Below, piece by piece: positions 37,425 to 45,750 of a stretch of DNA of 64,000 nucleotides. Origin of the DNA: Phalacrocorax aristotelis (Eukaryota; Chordata; Aves; Suliformes; Phalacrocoracidae); the NCBI RefSeq assembly GCF_949628215.1, contig NC_134278.1:45882191-45946190 (forward strand). Reading direction: 5' to 3'. The position numbers and the translations under genes were made by a program. Every line of letters begins with the position of its first letter. Position 1 is the stretch's first letter. A model generated the notes under the pieces. That model worked only from the letters and a program-made list of their open reading frames with translations. It ran no database searches and was not told the origin of the DNA.

Positions 37425-38241
37425 GGCTGTGCTGCCATTCAGTGAGACCTGGACAGGCTAGAGAGCTGGGCTGAGGAGAAACTCATGAAATTCAACAAAA
37501 GCAAGTGCAAGGTCCTGCACCTGGGAGGAACAACCCCATGAACCAGTACAGGTTGGGGACTGACCTGCTGGAAAGCGGCTCTGTTGAGAAGGACCTTGGA
37601 GTGCTGGCGGACAGCAAGCTGACCATGAGCCAGCAATGTGCCCTTGTGGCTAAGAAGGCCAACGGTATCCTGGGATGCATTAAGAGGAGTGTGGCCAGCA
37701 GGTCAAGGGAGGTTATCCTCCCCCTATGTTCTGCCCTACCGTGTGCAGTTTTGGGCCCCCAGGTCAAGAGGGACAGGGAACTATGGGAAAGAGTCCAGCA
37801 GAGAGCTACCAAGATGATTAGGGGACTGGAGCATCTCCCTTTTGAGGAAAGGCCGAGAGACCTGAGTTTGTTCAGCCTGGAGAAGAGAAGACTGAGGGGG
37901 GATCTCATCAATGCTTATAAATAGCTAAAGGGTAGGTGTCAAGAGGATGGGACTGGACTCTCTTCAGTGATGCCCAATGCCAGGACAAGGGGCAATGGGC
38001 ACGAGTTGGAACACAGGAAGTTCCACCTGAATATGAGGAAAAACTTCTTTCCTGTGAGGGTGCCAGAGCACTGGAACAGGCTGCCCAGAGAAGTTGTGGA
38101 GTCTCCCTCCCTGGTGATGTTCAAAACCCGCCTGGATGTGTTCCTGTGCCCCCTGCTCTAGGTGTCTCTGGTGAAGCGGGGGGTTGGACACGGTGATCTC
38201 CTGAGGTCCCTTCCAACCCCTACCATTCTGTGATTCTGTGA
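37425..38241 (+). mobile_element. CR1 LINE, 5'-truncated, plus orientation (copy A)
   Basis: The 3' end of a CR1 retrotransposon: the end of the reverse-transcriptase ORF2 and the short 3' UTR. Recognisable wording includes [57 protein letters not shown] and [13 protein letters not shown]. It ends in two ATTCTGTG octamers, the CR1 3' signature. There is one frameshift near 37528, a deletion of about 20 bp compared with copy B near 37735, and an in-frame TAG at 37922-37924. Confidence 0.93.
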
Positions 38242-39939
38242 AAGGGTGAAGTTGCTGTGGCACCTTTCAAAAATCAAGGGGGAGGCAAACAAAAGAGGTG
38301 GAAAAGATGAAGCGAGAACATATTCCCCAAAGAAAATGGTTTGAATTCTGTGCAGAGAGTGAGGACAGCAGCCTTTATGCATAGGTTCCCGTTGTGTCAG
38401 AAAAAATGGGATATAAATTTGAGTTGCATGTTAGGAAAACAGATGTGTCGCAGAAATCAGCCAGGTCCCCAGCTTTCCTCCAGAAGCACTCAACAATGCA
38501 AAAGCTGATCTGAAGAAAGCCAATGTTGAGATTGAATTGTGTCTGGGGTTTGGTAATGACAGAAAATGAAGGGTCAAGGGCAAAGAAGAAAGAAACACGA
38601 AGAGCATCAGCAGTCAGAGGCATGAAAGAAAGAGAAATCAGACAGGGAAGGCCAAAAGCAAATAGTATAGCACAGTGAAGAACACTATCGGAAGGCTGAA
38701 AAGTTTGTGGGGGAAAAAAACCCAGATGATAGTCAGAAAAAGAAGATGCAGTAACAAAAAAATCAGAAAGGCAGTAAGACTTGATGAAAGCCTAGATCCA
38801 TGAACCGTTTCTTCAATCAACAAAGGCTTCAGTCAAATGAGAAGATGAGGTAAATTATACTTCAAAAGAGAATTTCTAGAAGTGGTGTATTCTACCTGTA
38901 CCTTGTTGAAAATGGAAAACGCATAAAACTTCAACTCATATATAGATATACTGCTTCAAAGAGACAATTTGCAAATGCCTGTTGAGGAGGCCATATGGAG
39001 AGGCTGCCAGAAGGGCAGCTAGTGAACCAGTTATATGTGCCAGGTTCAATTTGTCACACTTTATAGTACCAAGAAATATTTTGTTCTCATTTTGAGAAGG
39101 AAAACTCTCTTTAGTAAAGATTCGACAACATACTCCTCACAATGCATCTTCTACAAAGTGGAAAGATTCAGCATGCCTGCCTTTAAAGACTGGAACTGCT
39201 GGTATGTAATATAGCTACAAAGGTATGTAATAACTACGGAGTACTGATTTAAAACATGTTGAACAGAGCGACCCTCCTTTCTCCACTTAAAACACATCTT
39301 GGCCATCAGTACTTGGGGCTGTAAGACTGACAGCTTTTGAAACCAAAGCGTATCGAAACTAGAGATGCGGTTATTACCCTTGGATCACAGCTCCTGGGGC
39401 TGTAAGGGGACAGTGGCAAGGGTGAGAGCAGTGCAGGCCAGTGCTAAAATCACCTTTTCACAAGTGTAACGCTGAGGGGGGTTTTTCTGGAATTACTTTG
39501 GATTCGGCACAAAATTCCTCATCCCTGTTCAGACTCCCAGCCATTGGTACTTTAAGGCTTCTCAACAGCTTGGCTCAGTTGTGGAGATTACCTGGCCCAG
39601 GGAAAGCAGCAGTTGCTGGATGTACCAAAAGGGAGGGCAGCAGCCGCCTAACCCAACCGGCCCCCTGGTGCTGGCAGGTGCCATGAGGGCAGCGGGCAGC
39701 TTGCCTACGGCTTACCCACCCCAACCCCTCAGTGTTTTATAACTCTGACAAAATCCAGGCCTTCCCTGAAGCAGGGGGATGCCCTCGCTGGCCACACGCA
39801 ATGCCAAGATGTAAGCTCATCGGATGCGAACATGCAAATATTTTAATGGCATCGAGTTATAAATGGTTGGAAATCAGAGGGATTCACAAGGGGAAGGAAA
39901 AAAAAAAACCAAACCCCAAACTGATTGTTTTTAACCCAG
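38242..39939. other. Intergenic sequence between CR1 copy A and the TSTD3 promoter
   Basis: No gene, RNA or repeat recognised. Base composition rises towards the TSTD3 CpG island. Confidence 0.7.
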
Positions 39940-40086
39940 CCTGACAACCCTGGCGGTGCTCCCCGAGCAGGCCAGCGCCGCATCGCGGCCTCCGGGCCCC
40001 TGCTTTAAGGAGAAGGCGGCACCTCCCGGGGAGGTGGCAGGGGCGGGAGGCGGGCGGAGAGGGCCCGGCTCGGGTCGGCCCAGCGA

Positions 40087-40097
40087 CCGCCATTTTG
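40087..40097 (+). promoter_or_regulatory. YY1-like site upstream of the TSTD3 ATG
   Basis: CCGCCATTTTG matches the YY1 core (GCCATNTT) in the sense orientation. YY1 sites in this orientation near the transcription start are common in CpG-island housekeeping genes. Binding is inferred from the motif only. Confidence 0.5.
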
Positions 40098-40109
40098 GGA
40101 GGCGGGCTG

Positions 40110-40194
40110 ATGGGGTCCGGCAGCTGGGGCTGGTGGCGGGCGGCGCGGGTCCTGCGGGCGGCCGGCGGCGGCTGGTGGCGGCCGGCGGCGCCAG
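40110..40194 (+). CDS. TSTD3: TSTD3 exon 1, coding part
   Basis: The ATG at 40110 opens MGSGSWGWWRAARVLRAA and reads to CCAG|GTGAGG. It lies about 13 bp after a CCGCCATTTTG element. It is 28 codons plus one nt, nearly all G and C. No other in-frame ATG precedes the rhodanese domain. Confidence 0.85.
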
Positions 40195-42267
40195 GTGAGG
40201 CGGGGAGGCGGGCGGAGTAAGGGTTGCCGGCGTGGCTGTTAGGCGTTATTAGGGGCGATGGCCTCCCCCGAGAGGTTGGGGGCTTATGCTGGGCTGACGG
40301 GCTGCACCGCTCTCTGCCTCCTACCTGCCAGGTCCTGGGGCGGTGGGTGCTACCGGCCGCCACCTCTGCGCTGGTGGGCTGCCAAGCCTTTCCTACCAAG
40401 AGCTCAAAGACTTGAAGAAGACCAATGTCCTCCACATAGACGTGCGGGAGAGATGGGAGATTGACAGGTTTGGAAAAATCCCAGCATCCATCAACATACC
40501 CTGTAAGTTATTAATGCTGCTCTGTGGAGACATTGGGTGTTCCCCTTTGCTTGATGGTCAAGTCTGCGGACAAGTGGTGGCGACTTGAGCAAAGAGGAGC
40601 TGTGCTAGACAGCTGCTAGTATGGTGTGAGGCTAAACTCTTCCTCCAGAGAAATTAGCAGGCCTCCAGTGTGAGCCTGTTTGTAGATGAAGAATAAACAA
40701 GATGTTTTTCTTCTGTATTTCCCAGTGGGTGAATTAGTGGAAGCTCTACAAATGGACCCAACGGAGTTCAAGAAGCAGTACAATGAAAAGATGCCATCCA
40801 AGTCAGACCCTGTGGTTTTCTCCTGTTTGGCAGGAACAAGAAGTAAACAAGCACTCGGTTTTGCCACTTCCTTGGGTTTCAGCAGGTATGATCTGTGCGT
40901 GTAAGGACAGGATTACTGTGGCCTCCCCCATGAAGCAGAACTTGTACTTAGCTTCTTGTGGGCAAGGGTAGAAATTCAAATGTGGAATATAAACAAAACT
41001 ACTGATATTAGACACCTCCTCTTGTCTCCAAAGAGCCTTGAAAGGCACCATTGGGTGTTCCAGCAAAGTGAGGTGTGAAACAATTCCTCAGCGGCTCTGC
41101 ACATGTGCTGCAGGTGACACCATCTGCTACAAGACCATGCTGGTACTGGAGGGCCCTTCTGCCCCTTAGGGCTCCCTCACCGAGACGTTGCTTCCTGATA
41201 CAGCTTCATAAGCACTAGCCCTGAGACACAGGATGATTGGAAGGGTGGAGAACTGCTCACTTTGGTAGAAGTACAATCTTATATTAGTTTTATGAAGCCA
41301 CACCCTTTGTTAAATTGCAGTTCTACCTGTACAGTTCACTGTTGACAAAGTATGCCTTCACTTTCAGTAAAGCAGTGGATTATTTGCCAAGAATAAAGCA
41401 GTGAAGGTAATAGCTAAAAAGACAATGAGATTAAAAGCAAAAGCAGCATTTGGTTGGCAGAATTGTTACACCCTTACCAGAAGGTGCCTCGTTCACTTGA
41501 AGACTGCAGATAGAATTTTAAAAATGGGGTGTTTGCTCATGTTTTCACTGAACTGCAGTTTACAAACTGGAATATGCCTGCTAATTATAGTCAGAAGTAT
41601 GGAATCACGTTCTTGTTTTATAAATACATTGTTTTAATAAGCACAAAATATCCTCCATTACCATTTCGTGCTGCCTAATTGAAGGAGCCGGTATTGTTTT
41701 GCACAGTGGGTTTTTGTTTTCCAGAGTTTAGTTTTGTGCAGGCTTATGTCAGAGCTCTAGAGAGCACGTAGGTTTGCAAGGAAGTAAAGACCAGTGTGCT
41801 GCGTTTATCTGATGACCTCTGAAGTAACAGACATAGTAACATGTATATCTCCCACTGCAGTGAGTCTGTTCTCTCTTTTTTTAAAAAAAAAGTGGCAAAC
41901 TGTCATTGATCTGGCTGCTGCTACTTGGTTTATGTTTGATCTCCAGCATTGTGTCATTTAGAAGAAAAGACTTACAGAACACACTGCATGGAAGCAGGCA
42001 GTATTAGAGTACAAAGAATGTTGATCTGGCTCATTGAAGCTAGGTACAAGTGTGTTCAATTGCAGAGAATTTCTGCATCAGATTTTTTTCTCTGCTTTTC
42101 TTGGTTTGGGTTGGGTTTGGGGTTTTTTTTTTTGCTGTGTCCTCTTAGATACCTTTTTGAAGAAGAGACCTTTTTTAACATCGTATCTTCTTCATATTTT
42201 CAGAGTTCAGCAATATTCTGGTGGCTTTGAGGATTGGGTAAAACATGAACCTCCAGAGAAAAAATGA
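40110..42267 (+). CDS. TSTD3: TSTD3, thiosulfate sulfurtransferase-like (rhodanese) domain protein 3, complete
   Basis: Four coding exons (40110-40194, 40332-40502, 40726-40885, 42204-42267) total 480 nt, giving 159 residues. The N-terminus (about residues 1-45) is rich in Arg, Ala, Gly and Trp with no acidic residue, which resembles a mitochondrial presequence. One rhodanese domain follows: LSYQELKDL, the HIDVRERWEI strand-loop, IPASINIPLGELVEAL, and the active loop VVFSCLAGTRSKQAL with the Cys expected to carry persulfide, ending in a short basic tail PPEKK. Rhodaneses transfer sulfane sulfur; the natural substrate of TSTD3 is not established. Its promoter diverges from that of USP45. Identification rests on the fold and on synteny between USP45 and CCNC. 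Confidence 0.92.
40332..40502 (+). CDS. TSTD3: TSTD3 exon 2, first half of the rhodanese domain
   Basis: 171 nt, phase 1 in and out. The acceptor is CTACCTGCCAG and the donor CCCT|GTAAGT. It encodes LSYQELKDLKKTNVLHIDVR and RFGKIPASINIP, the usual first half of a rhodanese, with the conserved D-V-R-E sequence. Confidence 0.93.
40726..40885 (+). CDS. TSTD3: TSTD3 exon 3 with the rhodanese active-site loop
   Basis: 160 nt. The acceptor is GTATTTCCCAG and the donor AGCAG|GTATGA. It encodes GELVEALQMDPTEFKKQYN and the loop VVFSCLAGTRSKQALGF. The loop begins with Cys and carries the Gly-x-Arg expected of sulfur-transferring rhodaneses, so the domain looks active rather than a Cys-less regulatory one. 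Confidence 0.93.
40886..42203 (+). other. TSTD3 intron 3
   Basis: 1318-bp intron, AT-rich, without a recognised element. It ends in a T-rich stretch and TTCATATTTTCAG. Confidence 0.85.
42204..42267 (+). CDS. TSTD3: TSTD3 exon 4, terminal coding exon
   Basis: 64 nt after acceptor TATTTTCAG. With the two nt carried over it encodes RVQQYSGGFEDWVKHEPPE, two lysines and the stop TGA at 42265-42267. Y-x-GG-x-x-x-W is the usual closing motif of single-domain rhodaneses. Confidence 0.93.
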
Positions 42268-42640
42268 AGATGACTACCCCAACCCTTGCCCCATCAAGGC
42301 TCCAGGAGGGTTGGTGGGTTTTAGCATTCAAACTACGTGCATTCCACTCCCAGAATACAGCCCACTCCTGTTTTCTTGTGTAAATGGACATTCACCTTCA
42401 AATAGCTGTGCAAATCAATTGCTTGGTTTAAATCATATCTGAAGATTATGACATGAACAAAGGATGTTAAATTTATTCAACCTTTACTGGGCTATGTTTT
42501 TTGGTGAAATTATGTGAAGAGGACCTAAGTGCTTATTGCATTTACTAAGATTTTTGTGTGATGTAGTTTATGACTGTTTAATGATGATATGACAAATAAA
42601 ATTATCGTTTCCCAAATAACTATGCTGGGTAGTTTGTTTA
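42268..42640 (+). terminator. TSTD3: TSTD3 3' UTR and polyadenylation signal
   Basis: An AT-rich untranslated stretch follows the stop. A canonical AATAAA lies at 42595-42600; cleavage is expected 10-30 nt later. The end given is approximate. Confidence 0.75.
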
Positions 42641-43096
42641 GAATAGGTAAACTGCAGATATACTAATGGAATTGGGGTAACTGCCCTAAGCACAGACTTA
42701 CACTTGTTGTGTAGCTGGAGATTTAAAACAGTTGCTGTCTGATTGGAGAGTACAATTTTTTAGGTTTGTACTATGTGATTGTAAGGCCAAAACTTAACTA
42801 CTTGTCAGAAAATACAAAGGGAAACTGACCTGATGCTAGAATACTCACTGTTCAAAATGTCATGTGATTCCTTAATTTAAAAGTATATCCATTTTTATAT
42901 GCAGATCTGCTCCTGAGCACAAAATGCTATAGTGCTCAGTCAACAAATTCTCTCCCCATAGCAGCTCAGTATCAAGTGAGAACTTGCCTATATTTCAAGG
43001 TGTTATTACAGAGATGTCATCATTTTAGGCTGGAAAATTTGAGGTGTCCAAGGAACTCCCTTAACGTTTATGTACGTTAATTTGCATGTCTTAGAC

Positions 43097-43171
43097 TTTA
43101 TAGGTGGGGAGGGGATGGGTCAGTTTGTTTTTTAAAGTCTAAGACTGACCCATCCCCTCCCCACCTATAAA
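43097..43171. repeat. Perfect 28-bp inverted repeat with a 19-nt loop
   Basis: The arm 43097-43124 (TTTATAGG, then a G-rich run, then TCAGT) is the exact reverse complement of 43144-43171. The loop contains AAAGTCTAAG, itself the reverse complement of CTTAGACTTT just left of the first arm. It belongs to no repeat family I recognise and lies between TSTD3 and CR1 copy B. Confidence 0.95.
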
Positions 43172-43526
43172 TTTGCAGAGACATAATTTTAAGGATTTTT
43201 TTGTTTGTACTTTAATACTGTTAGCAGTTCAGGGGAGCTAGCAAAAGTTAATTGCTTTGGCCTCTAGAAATGTTAAGTCCTAGCACAGAAGTTCAGGACC
43301 CTGCGGGATGTCTGGAAAAAGGAATTAAAATTTCTGGTTCTGCTCTATTGGTATTGCAGGCAATATGCACTCACCCTACAGCTCTTCCATTCTGACAGCA
43401 CAGTCTGCGTGGGAAGAGGACCTAAAAATGTACCCTCTCAAGTTTAGAGAACAGAAAAGAAAAAGTAACTAATCTTACTAGGTTTTAATTTCTAAGAAGT
43501 CCTGCAGTCTCTCTGGAGCCAGAGAT

Positions 43527-43579
43527 GGTGGACAGCAGAGATGCTGTCCACCAACACCTGGGAGTGCTGGTGGACAGCA
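43527..43579 (+). repeat. Snap-back inverted repeat at the 5' end of CR1 copy B
   Basis: GGTGGACAGCA (43527-43537), GAGA, then its exact reverse complement TGCTGTCCACC (43542-43552). The same GGTGGACAGCA occurs once more in the sense CR1 sequence at 43569-43579, so the leading copy looks like a local inverted copy of CR1 sequence made at insertion. Confidence 0.8.
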
Positions 43580-44226
43580 AGTTGACCCTGAGCCAGCAAC
43601 GTCCCCTTGTGACCAAGAAGGCCAACGGTATCCTGGGGTGCATTAAGAGGAGTGTGGCCAGCAGGTTGAGAGAGGTTATCCTCCCCCTCTATTCCACCCT
43701 AGTGAGACCACATTTGGAGTGCTGTGTGCAGTTTTGGGCTCCCCAGGTCAAGAGGGACAAGGAACTATGGGAAAGAGTCCAGCAGAGAGCTACAAAGGTG
43801 ATCAGGGCACTGGAGCATCTCTCTTATGAGGAAAGGCTGAGAGACCTGGGTTTGTTCAGCCTGGAGAAGAGAAGACTGAGGGGGGATCTCATCAATGCTT
43901 ATAAATAGCTAAAGGGTAGGTGTCAAGAGGATGGGACTGGACTCTTCTCAGTGGTGCCCAATGCCAGGACAAGGGGCAATGGGCACGAGTTGGAACACAG
44001 GAAGTTCCACCTGAATATGAGGAAAACCTTCTTTCCTGTGAGGGTGCCAGAGCACTGGAACAGGCTGCCCAGAGAGGTTGTGGAGTCTCCTTCCCTGGCG
44101 ATGTTCAAAACCCACCTGGATGTGTTCCTGTGCCCCCTGCTCTAGGTGTCTCTGCTCAAGCAGGGGCGTTGGACAAGAGGATCTCTAGAGCTCCCTTCCA
44201 ACCCCAACCATTCTGTGATTCTGTGA
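43527..44226 (+). mobile_element. CR1 LINE, 5'-truncated, plus orientation (copy B)
   Basis: Closely similar to copy A over its whole length, but it keeps the [18 protein letters not shown] segment that copy A lacks. It carries the same in-frame TAG (43906-43908) after LINAYK and ends in the same ATTCTGTG pair. Its 5' end is an 11-bp inverted repeat, listed separately. Confidence 0.93.
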
Positions 44227-45178
44227 TTTGTTTCTAGAGAACTCCCATAGCTGGCACAGCCAGCTGTGTTCACTGTGCTTCCCTGACTGTGTATCTTGGG
44301 GGTTTCTATTCTCTTGTCTTTGCTAATAATTAGAGACCCTGTAGTGTATCTGTCATAATCGTAATTAGTGCATTTTTATTCGAAGTATCATTGACTTTTT
44401 AGCTGTCTTAATGCTATACTTTATTTCCAAAATACTGGTTTGTTTAACTGATGAATTAATGGGAATAAGATGAAATTAAAATGCCACGATGAGTATGGGT
44501 GTTACCCTATTGTGGTCAATTGCTCTGCAATTCTCACTATCTTACTCTTGTAAAGGTCTTTTTCAGACCGCATCAGGAGTAACAGATGCCAAGAGTTGTG
44601 TTGGATTTAGCCAAATTCTATGATCTATTAATTTTGCCTGTTTAACATGACCTAGACTACCAGTTTCACAATGCTGTGGGCACACAGTCAAAGGGGCAAC
44701 TGAAGCCCACTATTGGCTGTGTTGTGCCAGGCTTCACGAGGACTAACAATGCCTTTTGATCTAGATCATTAAGGTCAGAGTGTATATAAAATTTGAGACA
44801 CACTGAAAATATTTAGCTAGATATGTAATTAATCATGTCTAGCTGTACTGACCAAGCCACCAAATTTCAGCTACAGATGAACAAAGCAAGGAGATCTAAT
44901 CAACTAACCTTAGTCACAATTTAGTCCTACGTGGCCAATGCTTTCTTTTGTGGCTATGTTAAAGTTTGTTGGGAATACCTACAACTACATAGCCACAAAA
45001 AATGAACAACAGTTACATTGAGTCACACCAAGATCTGTCTAGCCCATTATTTTCTGTTTGGCAGCAAGTGGTAATAAACAGCTGAGGAAGCATATAAAAC
45101 GGACAAGTATATAGTGATACAATCCCCAGACTACTCTCATTTACAACTCAGAGTGCTCTGATACTTCCTTTATGCTTT
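44227..45178. other. Intergenic sequence left of the provirus
   Basis: AT-rich; nothing recognised. It ends at the proviral target duplication. Confidence 0.7.
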
Positions 45179-45183
45179 GCATG

Positions 45184-45685
45184 TGTGCTGGTTTTGGCTG
45201 AGAAGGGGTTAATTCTCCTCACTGTGGGGGTCAGCTACCTTTCCAGCTTCCCGCGCTCTGCCGCGTGGCGTGGCAGGGGGGGCTGGGAGGGGCAGGGCCA
45301 TGGTGGGGGCGGCTGACCCCGACTGGCCAATGGCAGGTTCATTCCATACCATGTGACACCATGACCAGTATATTGAGGGGGGGCAGTGGCAGCGCGGGGG
45401 CGGCGCGGCGTCGGGTCGGCGGGCGGCGAGCGGCTGCGGCGCGTGCGGTTTGTTCCGGCGGTTCGTTCCCCCTCTCCCCTCCCTTCCTTTCCCCCTCCCC
45501 CGGGGCTTTGCGCCTCTCGTTGTTCTCCTTTACATTGCATTTCTACTGTTGTTTCTTTTAATTTTCATTATTAAACTGTTCTTATCCCAACCCACGAGCG
45601 TTACCCTTCTGATTCTCTCCCCCATCTACCGGTGGGGGAGTGAGCGAGCGACTGTGTGGGGCTGAGCTGCCGCTAAACCACGACA
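45184..45685 (+). repeat. 5' LTR of the ERVL-like provirus
   Basis: 502 bp, starting TGTGCTGGTTTTGGCTGAGA and ending ACCACGACA. It has a GC-rich middle, a TATA-like AGTATATTGA around 45367-45377 and an ATTAAA polyadenylation-like signal at 45570-45575 followed by a U5-like region. It differs from the 3' LTR at 45374 (T, not G) and 45376 (A, not G) only. Confidence 0.95.
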
Positions 45686-45692
45686 GTCTTTT

Positions 45693-45710
45693 TGGCGCCC
45701 AACGTGGGGC
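45693..45710 (+). other. Primer binding site, Lys-tRNA type
   Basis: TGGCGCCCAACGTGGGGC starts 8 nt after the 5' LTR. It matches the 18-nt complement of tRNA-Lys(1,2) used by betaretroviruses. Classical ERVL elements are named for a Leu tRNA primer, so this is a departure from the type. Confidence 0.85.
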
Positions 45711-45750
45711 ACGAGGGTTGGAGATAACAACAGCTGCTGGTCCCAGCACC

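Larger units (their letters stand above)
39940..40260 (+). promoter_or_regulatory. TSTD3: CpG-island promoter of TSTD3
   Basis: A second short CpG-rich block, separate from the USP45 island, spans the TSTD3 start codon and first donor. No TATA box is apparent. Confidence 0.7.

Noticed and set aside
39884-40435. 183-codon minus-strand open frame over TSTD3 exons 1-2
   Set aside because: It is antisense to verified TSTD3 exons and promoter; its length follows from GC richness, and no family wording is present.
45235-45540. Open frames inside both LTRs (also 51261-51566)
   Set aside because: Identical in both LTRs and due to GC-rich U3/R sequence; they cross the presumed promoter and start site, with no coding features.
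45640-45750. Upstream ATG at 45640 as the Gag start
   Set aside because: It lies in the LTR and the frame crosses the primer site; the ATG at 45751 has a better context and begins the hydrophobic leader.
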